A stretch of DNA of 64,000 bases. It comes from CAWBRT01 sp963819175. Lineage in GTDB: Bacteria > Acidobacteriota > Terriglobia > Terriglobales > Acidobacteriaceae. Below the pieces are notes generated by a model. It saw only the letters and a list, made by a program, of their open reading frames with translations. It had not been told where the DNA came from and did no database searches. The position numbers were made by a program, and so were the translations under genes. The stretch lies in assembly GCA_963819175.1 (NCBI GenBank), contig CAWFVJ010000007.1, positions 1-64,000 of the forward strand, written 5' to 3'. Shown here piece by piece: positions 17,466-26,351 of this stretch (position 1 is its first letter; each line of letters opens with the position of its first letter).

Positions 17466-17921
17466 TCAGGGCTTCGAGGGAAGGGCAAACGTCAGTCCGA
17501 CCAGCACCAGCCAGAGGACGGCGACAGCCGCTGGAATCCAAAGCCCCTGTATCTTATTGAGCGGGGTTCGCAAGGGCATCTCGCGCCGGCGTCTGCTGTA
17601 GGGCTGCAGCTCCGGCGGAAACAATAGCTGATCGAGCTCCAGAAGCATTCCCAGATACCATTCAATCGCGCGCAATGTCCTCCACAGGACGTACAGAGTG
17701 ACCAGCGCCAGCGAGAATCCAACCAAGGAAATCAGCACACGGATCAATAACGACTTCAGCTCCGGCTCGTGGAATTGCGAAAAGGCGGCGACCAGCACAG
17801 CGGTTGAAACCAGGAAGGTTTGCAGACGATTGTTCAGCAACTTGTCTTCATGCCGGTGCAACTCCGCCACTTGCTGCCAGGCGGAGAGCACCTGCGTGCG
17901 GCCCTCCCCGGTCTGGAGCAT
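17466..17921 (-). CDS. Hypothetical membrane protein, three predicted helices
   Basis: The family is not recognised with confidence. I take the ATG at 17921 (MLQTGEGRTQVLSAWQQ) rather than the upstream frame, whose composition looks unlike protein. A charged N-terminal helix (QVAELHRHEDKLLNNRLQ) precedes hydrophobic segments FLVSTAVLVAAFSQF, LLIRVLISLVGFSLALVTLYV and IPAAVAVLWLVLVGLTFAL. The layout (short cytosolic helix, membrane pair, loop, last helix) is like small RipA/DUF-type inner-membrane proteins. It converges with the MFS gene. Confidence 0.6.
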   Translation of the reverse strand: MLQTGEGRTQVLSAWQQVAELHRHEDKLLNNRLQTFLVSTAVLVAAFSQFHEPELKSLLIRVLISLVGFSLALVTLYVLWRTLRAIEWYLGMLLELDQLLFPPELQPYSRRRREMPLRTPLNKIQGLWIPAAVAVLWLVLVGLTFALPSKP

Positions 17922-18140
17922 GGCCCGTAGTTCCGGCGATGGCGACGGGTTGGTTTGGTTTGCGGAAATGTGACGTGCCCCCAGTGCTGCCCGGCCTATT
18001 CTGCTCTCGCGGCCCACCGCTTCGCAATTACAACGCCGCATAAGCTGATGTCAGTGTTGGTTCCGCGTCTGGGACGCGTCACAAAGGAAAGGCCACGCGC
18101 ACGGCGTGGCCCCGGTTGTTTGGCGACGGATCGTCGTCGA

Positions 18141-18462
18141 TTATGCGGCCTTGGTAGTGATCTGGTGCGAGGTGGAAAGCGCAAGATCGTAGGTCTCGAC
18201 CTCGGGATCGGACTCGCACAAACTGCGAACCGTCTCGACTATTTGTGGGGAATTGTTCGCGATGGTAGCGCTCGGCGTCCTGACGGGTGTTCCAGAAACT
18301 TATCGCCAGCACGCGGTCCGAATCGGATTGCGAGATCAGTAGGATCTCGTCCTTAAAGCCTTGCAGCTTCCTCATGGTGGGCAGCACTTTTCCTTCAATC
18401 GTCTGGCATAGATCTTTCGCTTTGCCCGGTTTGCATGTGCAGTCAACGATGCGGGTAAACAT
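18141..18462 (-). pseudogene. Antibiotic-biosynthesis-monooxygenase (ABM) domain protein, one-base frameshift
   Basis: The start at 18462 has AAGGAGCTGCTT just upstream. The first ~70 residues are a typical dimeric ferredoxin-like ABM domain (MFTRIVDCTCKPGKAKDL, then GFKDEILLISQSDSDRVLA and SFWNTRQDAERYHREQFP). After QFP the frame is lost. Removing one base from the run of four C's (plus-strand GGGG 18247-18250) restores QIVETVRSLCESDPEVETYD and LALSTSHQITTKAA followed by a stop at 18141, exactly the expected family C-terminus. ABM proteins oxidise quinols or other aromatics, or act as stress proteins. The break may be a sequence error. Confidence 0.8.
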
Positions 18463-18835
18463 AAGCAGCTCCTTTCGCTGGCGTCCCGGCAATCTTGCGC
18501 TCGCGCTTGCCGGAATCGAGGGTTGGCAAAGATGTTGTTTCGACGTCAAGCAAACGAAGCGTGCAGCCTAGCGTGAATGCAGAGCTGACTCAAGCGGAAA
18601 CCAGAGCGGCAGCGGCATTTCCATCCGCAGTGAATCGCCCGCGTGAACCAGAGCGGCAGCCCTCCCGAGAGCACATGGATTCACCGGGAATAGCGGGCTC
18701 GATAGTGCCCCGCGTTTGCCCGCCGGGACCCCGGCGAGCAGCGCTCGCCAGGGTGATTGCGGGTACACCTTCGAGCCAATTGGGAAGCGGAGGGTGCATT
18801 CACTTTCATTGACCGCACCGAACATCAGCGTTCAT
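18463..18835. other. Intergenic region without recognised gene
   Basis: This 373-bp stretch holds the ABM promoter side. Short open frames exist on both strands, but none has a convincing start or composition. I see no repeat of the families found elsewhere in the window and no clear terminator. Confidence 0.4.
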
Positions 18836-20062
18836 TCACCTGACCTGGATTCGTGCGCGTGTTTCCCGGTGGTCATTCATCTTGGTGATGTGGACTTCGA
18901 AGTTCATCTTCGGAAGCAGCGAGGTAAGGGTGAAAACCTTGTAGCCGTCGCTCGTGATTTCTGCCCTTCGGAACACCCCGGCATTCGTCTCAGCCACTTC
19001 CTTCTCGCCGCCCAGTTCGTCGATGAATTGCTGTGCGCTATTTGCGCTCACCATCGGATGCGAGACTTTGCCGGCATTGGAGGTAACCGCCTCGGCGGCG
19101 TAGGAGCGAACCAGTTTGGGCCAGTATTTTTCGAGCAGCTCGGTGCTGCCGAAGATGTCAGCCCACATGACTTCGCCATTGACAGCTACGACGACTCCGA
19201 CGGCTTTCTTCTGCTTCAGGTGGCGCAGCACCGCTTCGTAATTGTGTGTGATGGGAGCTGCCACACGGTCCACCGTCTCCTGCACGGCATCGTCCGCCAT
19301 GACCTTGGCGTAAGAGGTCGTGCCGGCTAACGCGGGAGCCGTCGGGACGCTGGCGCTCATACGGCCGGCTTTTTCGCGGACCTGATCCCACACCATTGCC
19401 TGATTCTTTGCGGCCATCGCCGGGCGCCGGACGCTGGGTTGCGCCATTTGCGACTTCATCGAACCGAAGTTGTTGCTGCTGCCAACCCATCGGCCCGGTT
19501 CAACGCAGAAGACGCCGAGGTCTATCGCGTCCGGACCGGATGGTACGATCCGATCTGCCCCGATGACTCGATCTTGTTTCCCGCCGGTAACAATCTCTCC
19601 GGCCAGCAGAAGCAACGGGCGGCCTGATTTGTTGTAAAGCGCGAGCCGGTTGACCTCCGCAGCGCCGCGCACGGGTCGTACCGATCCCGGACGGACCATG
19701 CCTGCCACTTGCCCTTGCTCGGTCACGACAACCGTTCCCGCGCGAACGCCTTCATCTAGGGTGATGAATCGCGAGGTTTCATGGTTGATCTCCGCCGTTA
19801 CCGGGAAGATCGTCAGATTGCCGCTCGTGATCGGCTCCAACACGCTGTAGTCGGCGGCTCCCGGCGAATATGAGCGCTGCCCGTGTCCATCCTTGCGCTG
19901 TCCCGCAACCTGCAGGCAGGTCATTGAAATCAACAACAGAATCGCGACCAGCCCGGATTCGCGGAAGCTATGTCTCAGAAAAGAACCGGGCGTTAAAGTC
20001 CGGCAATGATGTTTCGAAATGCACCAGCTCTGGAAATGCTCAAGTAGCGTGCGCCTGGCCAT
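18836..20062 (-). CDS. Secreted ARPP-1 / DUF6569-like domain protein
   Basis: This 408-residue protein starts at 20062, with AAAGGAGGCCCT directly upstream. An uncharged segment at ~33-53 (GLVAILLLISMTCLQVAGQ) is a late signal peptide or anchor. The mature part contains LEPITSGNLTIFPV, ETSRFITLDEGV, LLLLAGEIVTGGKQDRVIG and ADRIVPSGPDAIDLGVFCVE. I recognise this pattern as the ARPP-1 (DUF6569) family, a domain of unknown function named for association with ADP-ribosylglycohydrolase and rhodanese-phosphatase proteins. The C-terminal half continues the same family. It is divergent from the sigma factor gene, 90 bases apart. Confidence 0.7.
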   Translation of the reverse strand: MARRTLLEHFQSWCISKHHCRTLTPGSFLRHSFRESGLVAILLLISMTCLQVAGQRKDGHGQRSYSPGAADYSVLEPITSGNLTIFPVTAEINHETSRFITLDEGVRAGTVVVTEQGQVAGMVRPGSVRPVRGAAEVNRLALYNKSGRPLLLLAGEIVTGGKQDRVIGADRIVPSGPDAIDLGVFCVEPGRWVGSSNNFGSMKSQMAQPSVRRPAMAAKNQAMVWDQVREKAGRMSASVPTAPALAGTTSYAKVMADDAVQETVDRVAAPITHNYEAVLRHLKQKKAVGVVVAVNGEVMWADIFGSTELLEKYWPKLVRSYAAEAVTSNAGKVSHPMVSANSAQQFIDELGGEKEVAETNAGVFRRAEITSDGYKVFTLTSLLPKMNFEVHITKMNDHRETRARIQVR

Positions 20063-20152
20063 AGGGCCTCCTTTTTTGGCTTCATCCTAAGAACGCGCAC
20101 GTTTTGTTTTCTTGCGCGGAATCTTCCAGAAATTTTGATAGCATCCGTACTC

Positions 20153-21155
20153 ATGTCCCCGGACGTCAATCCGGCCGGCGTTCACTCCGCCCCGCTCGAC
20201 GGTGCCGCATCGCCGGACCGCCGCGAGGCCGTGCTTTCCCCGGCGGTGGAGGAAGCCGCGCTTCGCTTGTACGCGCCGGAAAATGCCTCCCGTTTTGCGT
20301 TGTCCGCGCAGCAGTTTGCCGGCATCATCGCCGAGGTTTTGGCGAAGTACGCAAGCGGCGCGGACGACGCGGAATCGCTTGCGTTGGTTGCACTCCTGCG
20401 GGTCGAGGAGTTAGCGCTGGCTCGGGCGTGCGCCGCTGGCAATGCGGCGGCATGGGACGAATTTCTGAACCGCTACCGAGCCAAGCTCTATGAGGCTGCC
20501 CTCGGCATCGCCCACGACGAAGCCACCGCGCGCGAGTTGGCCGACGGACTCTACGCGAATCTCTATGGGCTGCCCTCCGCGGATGGGGCACGCGTTAGCC
20601 GGTTGAATTACTACATGGGACGTGGCTCGCTGGAAGGCTGGCTGCGGACGGTGCTTGCGCAGGAATATGTAAATCGGTATCGGGAACAGAAGCGTACGGT
20701 CAGTCTGGAGGAGCAGATCGAATCCGGTGTCGCATTCGCGGCGGCACCGACCGGTATCGAACGCTGGGCCCGACGTGCGACTGGAAAGGGCAACAGCATC
20801 GGCGCTCGCCACACTCGCTGCCGAAGAAAAGTTTCTGCTCGCCGCCTACTTTCTCGACGGGCAAACCCTGGCAGAGATCGCCGGCCAACTCCGGGTACAC
20901 GAGTCCACCATCAGCCGTAAGCTCGACCGCCTGACCAAAGCCCTGCGGAAGAGCATTCGCAGCCAACTGGTTGCCCAAGGCATGAGTCCTAGGCAGGCGG
21001 ACGAGTGCATGAACGACGCCGATGTCGGCGATCTCAAAATCGATGTACGGAAAACGATTGACCAGAGGCTAGGCGGGAATATTGAACGTGAAGACGTTTT
21101 AGAGCAAGAAAACGTCCTCCGCCCGTTCTATAAAGGAGACGATTCCAAACCGTGA
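20153..21155 (+). CDS. ECF-like RNA polymerase sigma-70 factor, one-base frameshift
   Basis: The N-terminal part (from MSPDVNPAGVHSAPL) carries a region-2-like segment (NAAAWDEFLNRYRAKLYEAA, then SLEGWLRTVLAQEYVNRYRE). The region-4 helix-turn-helix (LAAEEKFLLAAYFLDGQ, LAEIAGQLRVHESTISRKL) lies in the next frame. Losing one base in GGGCCC at 20766-20771 joins them into a single ~330-residue protein. The stop overlaps the anti-sigma start (TGATG), indicating coupling and a matched sigma/anti-sigma pair that would direct polymerase to a stress or envelope regulon. The long N-terminal region is unlike minimal ECF factors. The break may be an error. Confidence 0.8.
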
Positions 21156-22348
21156 TGGAACCACTGCCAAAGCCGGTGAAGCAAGCGCTGGAAGAACTCA
21201 GGCAAGCCGCCGGGCCGCACCCGGATGCGGACCTGCTGACGGCCTTCCATGAAGGCGCGGTGACCGCACGCGAGCGTGAGCACCTGCTCGCCCACTTTGC
21301 TGCCTGCGCGCACTGCCGGGAGGTAATGCGCCTCTCGCTCCCTGTGCCCGAGAGTACGCAGCGGGTTGTAGTTCCAGCGGCTTCCGGTTGGCGGCGCTGG
21401 CTGAACCCCAAATCAGGAACTCTGAACTGGGCCGCTGTTGCCACGACCGTCGTCGTTTTGGGAAGCGTTGGCATAATCTACCAGGCCCAACACCACGGCT
21501 CGGAGCAAGCCAAACTGTCGACAACGCGCAGCAACGCCGGCGCCCCGGTGGTTGATTCCCTGACGCCCGCGGCGCCCGCCCCAACCGCCAATCTCCCGGC
21601 GAAGCAGGCGAAGAAAACGGCTCCCCTTTCCGACAAGGCCAAAGCCGCTGCCAGGCCGCCCGAAGCCGCGACCGCCACGGCAGTGCCCAACCAGCAAACA
21701 GCACCGCCACGGCAGAAGGCCACCGTTTCTTCATCTTCATTGGCAAAGAATGCGCCTGATTTCGTTGCCGGTGGCAGCCAAGCGGGTGCTCAAGCCGCAT
21801 CGCCCTCGACGGCTGATCGGGCTCCCCAGCGAGCCCCGCTCAGTGGGATGATTGGGGCACCACCGCCCGCAGCTAACCGCGAGGCGGGCTCCCGTGCTCA
21901 GTCGGCGCCGTCTGCAAGCGGAGCCTACCAGAGCGATTCCCTGGCAGCACGCTCGCAAACCATGAAGGCGATGGGCACCGCCAGCCAAGCGCAGCGCCAG
22001 GCGTCGGCCGCGACGCCGCGTCCACGTTGGCGAATTTCACCTGCGGGCGAGTTGCAGCGCGCGATTGCGGGGAGCGATTGGCAAACCGTGCTCGCTTCGG
22101 CGCACGCGCAATTCCACGCAGTCGCGGTTGTCGGCAAAGACGTGTGGGCCGGCGGCTCCGAGGCTAATCTGTTTCACTCTACCGATAGCGGTGCGAGTTG
22201 GACCCGAGTCGCGCTGCCAATCAGCGGACCGGCAGCTCCAGTCATCACGCGGATTACATTTGACGATGCGCTCCACGGCACGGTCGGCGCAGACAATGCC
22301 ACCACCTGGACCACCGCCGACGGCGGCCGCACCTGGAGCCAACGATAA
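21155..22348 (+). CDS. zf-HC2 anti-sigma factor with C-terminal YCF48/BNR-like sensor domain
   Basis: This membrane-spanning protein of 397 residues starts at the ATG overlapping the sigma stop. The anti-sigma zinc site is H-x3-C-x2-C in HFAACAHCREVM near residue 50. A single membrane helix (LNWAAVATTVVVLGSVGII) follows near residues 92-110, then a long Ala/Pro/Ser-rich linker. The C-terminal ~90 residues (VVGKDVWAGGSEANLFHS, DGGRTWSQR) match the short beta-propeller repeats of YCF48/sialidase BNR type. The likely topology is a cytosolic sigma-binding end and a periplasmic propeller-like end, so the protein may sense something outside the cell. Confidence 0.82.
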   Translation: MEPLPKPVKQALEELRQAAGPHPDADLLTAFHEGAVTAREREHLLAHFAACAHCREVMRLSLPVPESTQRVVVPAASGWRRWLNPKSGTLNWAAVATTVVVLGSVGIIYQAQHHGSEQAKLSTTRSNAGAPVVDSLTPAAPAPTANLPAKQAKKTAPLSDKAKAAARPPEAATATAVPNQQTAPPRQKATVSSSSLAKNAPDFVAGGSQAGAQAASPSTADRAPQRAPLSGMIGAPPPAANREAGSRAQSAPSASGAYQSDSLAARSQTMKAMGTASQAQRQASAATPRPRWRISPAGELQRAIAGSDWQTVLASAHAQFHAVAVVGKDVWAGGSEANLFHSTDSGASWTRVALPISGPAAPVITRITFDDALHGTVGADNATTWTTADGGRTWSQR

Positions 22349-22448
22349 CCGCACCGGCATCGAAAACAACTCGAAAGAATTTTGTCCACAGGTCTTTGCC
22401 ATCTTCCCTCTAAATGTGCGAAAGTGCCTGATAGCGAAAGGAGCCGCA

Positions 22449-23159
22449 ATGAAATGGCGAGTTAAGTTGTGGATGTTTGTGGTTGCAATGATAATCCTGA
22501 TGGTCGGGGCCGCCGCCGCGCAGGATACCCCCGCGCTCAAAACCCCGGTGGAAAAGCGTAGCTATGCTTTGGGGTCGAATATCGGCCGTCAGATGCGGCA
22601 GCAATCGCTGGAGGTGGACCCTGCTCTATTCGTCCAGGGGTTCAAGGACGCGTTGGCCGGCAACAAGACCCTGATGAGCGAAGAAGAGGTCCGCGCCGCC
22701 CTCACTGACCTGCAAAATGAGATGAGGGCCAAGCAGGCCAAGGCCATGAAGGAGATCGCGGAGAAGAACAAGCAGGCGGGTGAGACGTTCCTGGCCGAGA
22801 ACAAAAAGAAAGAAGGAGTGGTGACGCTGCCCAGCGGATTACAGTACAAGATACTGAAGGCCGGGGACGGGAAGAAGCCCACCGCCGAAGATACCGTCGT
22901 CTGCCAGTACCGCGGCACGCTGATCGACGGCAAGGAATTCGACAGCTCGTTTAAGCGAAACCAGCCGGCGACTTTCCCGGTCAATCGGGTCATCAAGGGA
23001 TGGACCGAAGCGCTTCAACTCATGCCGGTCGGATCGAAGTGGCAATTGTTCATTCCATCCGCACTTGCTTACGGTGAAGGCGGCGCCGGCGCTGACATTC
23101 CGCCGGACTCCACACTCATTTTCGAGGTGGAACTGGTTTCCATCCAGCCCAAGTCTTGA
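22449..23159 (+). CDS. FKBP-type peptidyl-prolyl cis-trans isomerase (FkpA/FklB/Mip-like)
   Basis: The start at 22449 follows GAAAGGAGCCGC. A Sec signal peptide (MKWRVKLWMFVVAMIILMVG to AAAAQ) directs export. Residues ~30-110 are the helical dimerisation domain of Mip-type isomerases (SYALGSNIGRQMRQQ, DALAGNKTLMSEEEV). The FKBP catalytic domain follows (LPSGLQYKILKAGDG, FPVNRVIKGWTEALQLMPVG, YGEGGAGADIPPDSTLIFEV). It catalyses proline isomerisation of periplasmic or outer-membrane proteins. A palindromic hairpin follows its stop at 23162-23198. Confidence 0.94.
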   Translation: MKWRVKLWMFVVAMIILMVGAAAAQDTPALKTPVEKRSYALGSNIGRQMRQQSLEVDPALFVQGFKDALAGNKTLMSEEEVRAALTDLQNEMRAKQAKAMKEIAEKNKQAGETFLAENKKKEGVVTLPSGLQYKILKAGDGKKPTAEDTVVCQYRGTLIDGKEFDSSFKRNQPATFPVNRVIKGWTEALQLMPVGSKWQLFIPSALAYGEGGAGADIPPDSTLIFEVELVSIQPKS

Positions 23160-23161
23160 CC

Positions 23162-23198
23162 GGTGGCCCACATTGGCCATCCGTTGGCAAATGTGGGA
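23162..23198. repeat. GGTGGCCCACATT-type hairpin after the FKBP gene
   Basis: Immediately after the FKBP stop, CCCACATTGGCC and GGCAAATGTGGG form an imperfect inverted repeat. The half-site GGTGGCCCACATT is the same as at the ends of the 130-bp repeats near 60742 and 61667, and similar hairpins lie at 40847 and 57119. It may act as a 3'-end hairpin or terminator. Confidence 0.65.
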
Positions 23199-23428
23199 AC
23201 GAAGAACTGACGCGGAATGATTTCTCGTCTGAAATCCGGCCCCCACTGAAAGAATTCCGTGTGTGCGCCGTGCGGTTCATGTCAGAATACTGCTATCTAT
23301 CCATTCAAGACTGCGCCGCCGGCGATCCGGCGATTTCAAGCGGTCCAGACCGGTTTCGCAAAGGTGCGCCCGTGAAGGTTGATCGCTCCGGGATGCATCT
23401 GTTCTGAAACCAATATTTAGGAGCAGGC

Positions 23429-24007
23429 ATGAAGGTCCTTTTAATCAGCGGCAGCCCCAAACCAAACGGCAACACCGCGCAACTGTTGCAAGAGTGCGTC
23501 AAGGTCATTCAAGAGGCTGGCGTGGAGACCGAGATTGTTTCATTTGCAGGCAAGAAGATCGAGGCGTGCATCGCCTGCATGAAGTGTTCCAAGACAGGCG
23601 AGTGCGGTCTCGACGACGGACTCAACGAGATCATTGGGAAGATCAAGCAAGCCGAAGGTTTGATCGTGGGTACTCCGGTCTACTTCGGAACCGCCCGGGG
23701 CGACGTGATGTGCGCTTTGCAGCGGATCGGCTACGTTTCCCGGAACAACGGCAGCTTTCTCGCCGGCAAGGTCGGCGGGCCGATTGCGGTCGCGCGCCGT
23801 GGTGGGCAGACGCTCACCCTGCAGGAAATGCTGATGTTTTTCCTGATCAACGATATGATCGTGCCGGGATCGACCTATTGGAACATGGTGTTCGGCCGGA
23901 TGCCGGGAGAGGCGCTCAACGATGAAGAAGGCCTCGCAACCATACGGCATTTCGCCGCCAATGTCGCGAACCTGGTAAAGAAGCTGCATCCCGCAAGCGC
24001 GAATTAG
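23429..24007 (+). CDS. Flavodoxin-like NADPH-dependent FMN reductase / iron-sulfur flavoprotein
   Basis: This 192-residue flavodoxin-fold protein starts MKVLLISGSPKPNGNTAQL, the phosphate-binding loop for FMN. A cysteine cluster ACIACMKCSKTGECGLDD (near residues 50-67) is like the compact Fe-S-type motif of iron-sulfur flavoproteins. GTPVYFGTARGDV and GPIAVARRGGQTLTLQEM follow as in that family. The ribosome site is TTTAGGAGCAGGC. It would move electrons between NAD(P)H and an acceptor; its position 170 bases before the membrane ferredoxin gene suggests a link to that system. Confidence 0.85.
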   Translation: MKVLLISGSPKPNGNTAQLLQECVKVIQEAGVETEIVSFAGKKIEACIACMKCSKTGECGLDDGLNEIIGKIKQAEGLIVGTPVYFGTARGDVMCALQRIGYVSRNNGSFLAGKVGGPIAVARRGGQTLTLQEMLMFFLINDMIVPGSTYWNMVFGRMPGEALNDEEGLATIRHFAANVANLVKKLHPASAN

Positions 24008-24179
24008 AGCAGTACCGGCGTACATCTACTCTGAAACCGGTTCAGTTGGTTAGTGATCTTGCTCACAGCATGCGAAGGGCAAATTGGCGGAACATCCTCA
24101 AGTGGCCGCCGCTCGTCGGGCCAGGTTCCGGCGGATCGCGGTTTTGCCTTCCTCACGTGCGGCCGGGAAGGATTGAGGA

Positions 24180-25836
24180 GTGCGCTTGGTGAAGCCCGTA
24201 CGGCTAAGACGGATTTCGCAGGTCGTGTTCTTCCTGCTTTTTCTGTTTCTCCTGCTGCGGACGGAGTTGCGAGGGTCTCTGCATGCCTCCGGGAGCGACA
24301 TGGCGCTCCCTTACCCGGTTCGCCTGTTTTTCCAGATTGATCCACTGGTGGCGCTCTCGAATGCGCTGGCCACGCATTCGCTCTATCACGGACTTCTGTG
24401 GAGTCTGATCGTCCTGATTCCGACTCTGTTTCTGGGACGCTTTTTCTGCGGCTGGATCTGCCCCATGGGCTCCGTCAATCACTTCTTTAGCAGCCCTGAA
24501 GTCGGAGCGCAAGCGCGGCAAGCAGTTGATTGAGTCGAACCGCTACAAACGCTGGCAAACCGCAAAGTACTACATCCTGGTGGTCGTGCTGGTTGCAGCC
24601 GCTTTCGGCACGGGGATCGCCGGATGGTTCGATCCGCTTGCGCTGCTGGTGCGTTCGCTGGGGCTGTCGATTCTGCCGGGGCTGAATTACGCGCTGACGG
24701 CGGGTCTGCACGCGCTTGAGCACAGCCGCTTCGGAGTGGTGCAGACGACGGGCAGCATCCTGCACTTCATCTTCGGCGCCTTGGTGCTCAGCTTCAAGCA
24801 GCCGTATTTCCGGCAGGGGATTTCGCTCGGGCTGATCTTCATTTTTCTGATGGCGCTCAATCTTCGCGTGTCGCGTTTCTGGTGTCGCGCGCTGTGCCCG
24901 CTTGGCGCGCTGCTGGGCGTCATGTCGCGCTGGTCGGTCCTTGGCCTCTCGAAAAAGGCTGAGCACTGCAATGACTGCAACCGCTGCCTGATGCATTGCC
25001 AGGGTGGCGACGATCCTATCGGCGGCGTCCCCTGGCGCAAGGCCGAGTGCCATCTCTGCCTCAACTGCGTCGACGAGTGTCCGGACCACGCGCTGGCCTT
25101 CCAATTTTTTCCCGAAAGCGGTTCCGTGGACGGCCCCGACCTGCGGCGGCGCAAGCTTCTCGGCGGAGTGGTTGCCGGCGCGGCCATCGTGCCGCTGGCG
25201 CGCAGCACCAACGGATTTGCCGTCGAACGCCATGAGCGCCTGTTGCGTCCTCCCGGGGCGCTCGATGAGGAACACTTTCTCGAACGCTGCATTCGCTGCG
25301 GCGAGTGCATGAAGGTCTGCCCGAACAATGCGCTGCATCCGACGCTGACGGAGGCTGGACTGGAAGGCCTCTGGACGCCGGTGCTGGTGCCCCGAACCGG
25401 CTACTGCGAAGCCAGTTGCGTGCTCTGCTCGCAGGTGTGTCCGACGGGAGCGATCTGGGAGATTACGCCCAGGGAAAAAGGTTGGACCGTGGAACTTGGC
25501 GCGGATACCAAACCGATCAAGCTGGGACTCGCCTTCTACGATCGCGGGCGCTGCCTGCCTTGGGCGATGGCTACCGAGTGCATCGTCTGCGAAGAGTGGT
25601 GCCCAACCTCTCCCAAGGCAATTTATCTTCGACAGGCCGAGGCGGTGGACGCGAAGGGAAACGTTAAGCAGGTCAAACAACCCTACCTCGATCCCAGCCT
25701 CTGCGTGGGCTGCGGCGCGTGTGAATACGCGTGTCCGGTGCAGGACCGCCCGGCGGTTTACGTCACCAGCATCGGTGAGAGCCGCTCGCAAACCAACCAG
25801 ATCCTGCTGAACCGGGGCAAGAGGAGGCCGAATTGA
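24180..25836 (+). CDS. Fused NapH-NapG-like membrane [4Fe-4S] ferredoxin protein, one-base frameshift
   Basis: Part one is polytopic: MRLVKPVRLRRISQVVFF, membrane helices, then the NapH motif FFCGWICPMGSVNH. One extra base in CCC at 24494-24496 breaks the frame; removing it gives SSLKSERKRGKQLIESNRYKR and continues with more helices (YYILVVVLVAAAFG) and the CRALCPLGALLG motif. Two [4Fe-4S] sites follow (CNDCNRC, CHLCLNCVDECP). A Tat-like or TM segment RRRKLLGGVVAGAAIVPLARS then starts a NapG/MauM-like module with four cysteine clusters (CIRCGECMKVCPNN, CVLCSQVCPTGA, CIVCEEWCPTS, CVGCGACEYACP). This joins quinol-side NapH and NapG in one chain of about 550 residues, presumably passing electrons across the membrane. 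Confidence 0.82.
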
Positions 25837-26343
25837 TGCGCTTGCGCAGAGGTTTGCGAATTCCGCTCCTTGCCTGCATCCTCATGCTCGCCGTTGGCGC
25901 GGGATGCAATCAGGAAGACGGCAGCGAAGTCCGAGCCGTTTCCCGCCTCGAACGAAATTTCGGGATGGGTCAAAACAGGTGAGACGCGAACCTTTGCCGC
26001 CGCCGATCTCTGGCGCTACATCGACGGCGATGCGGAAAAGTATTTGAAAGCTGGCGTGCAGAGCGCGTCCACTGCCGATTACAAGTACCAGGACAAATTC
26101 GAAGCCATTGTCGATGTCTACACCATGGCGAATCGCGATGGCGCGGCGAAGATCTTCGAGTCGGAGCCGGCGCGAAACGCCAAGCCGGTCTCGCTTGGCG
26201 ATAGCGCGCGTCTCTATGGCCAGAGCCTGCTTCTTCAGAAAGGACGTTACCTGGTCCGAATCATGGCATACGACGAATCGCCGGAGGTCCAGCAGGGAAT
26301 TCTCGAATTAGGACACGGACTGGCGAGACATCTCGAAAAGTGA
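25836..26343 (+). CDS. DUF6599-like lipoprotein, one-base frameshift
   Basis: The ATG overlaps the stop of the ferredoxin gene (TGATG), so the two are coupled. The first frame encodes a lipoprotein signal ending LMLAVGAGC, with Cys24 as lipid-anchored residue. Near 25913-25920 the frame must change by one base to give KSEPFPASNEISGW and the conserved part DLWRYIDGDAEKYL, VDVYTMANRDGAAKIFES and YLVRIMAYDESPEVQQ. I recognise this as the DUF6599 type often next to NapH-like and DUF362 genes in Acidobacteriota. It has no known activity and probably faces the periplasm. Confidence 0.75.
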
Positions 26344-26351
26344 GGGTCGCG

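Noticed and set aside
24487..25791. 434-residue minus-strand frame opposite the ferredoxin gene
   Set aside because: Antisense shadow; the cysteine clusters on the plus strand are decisive.
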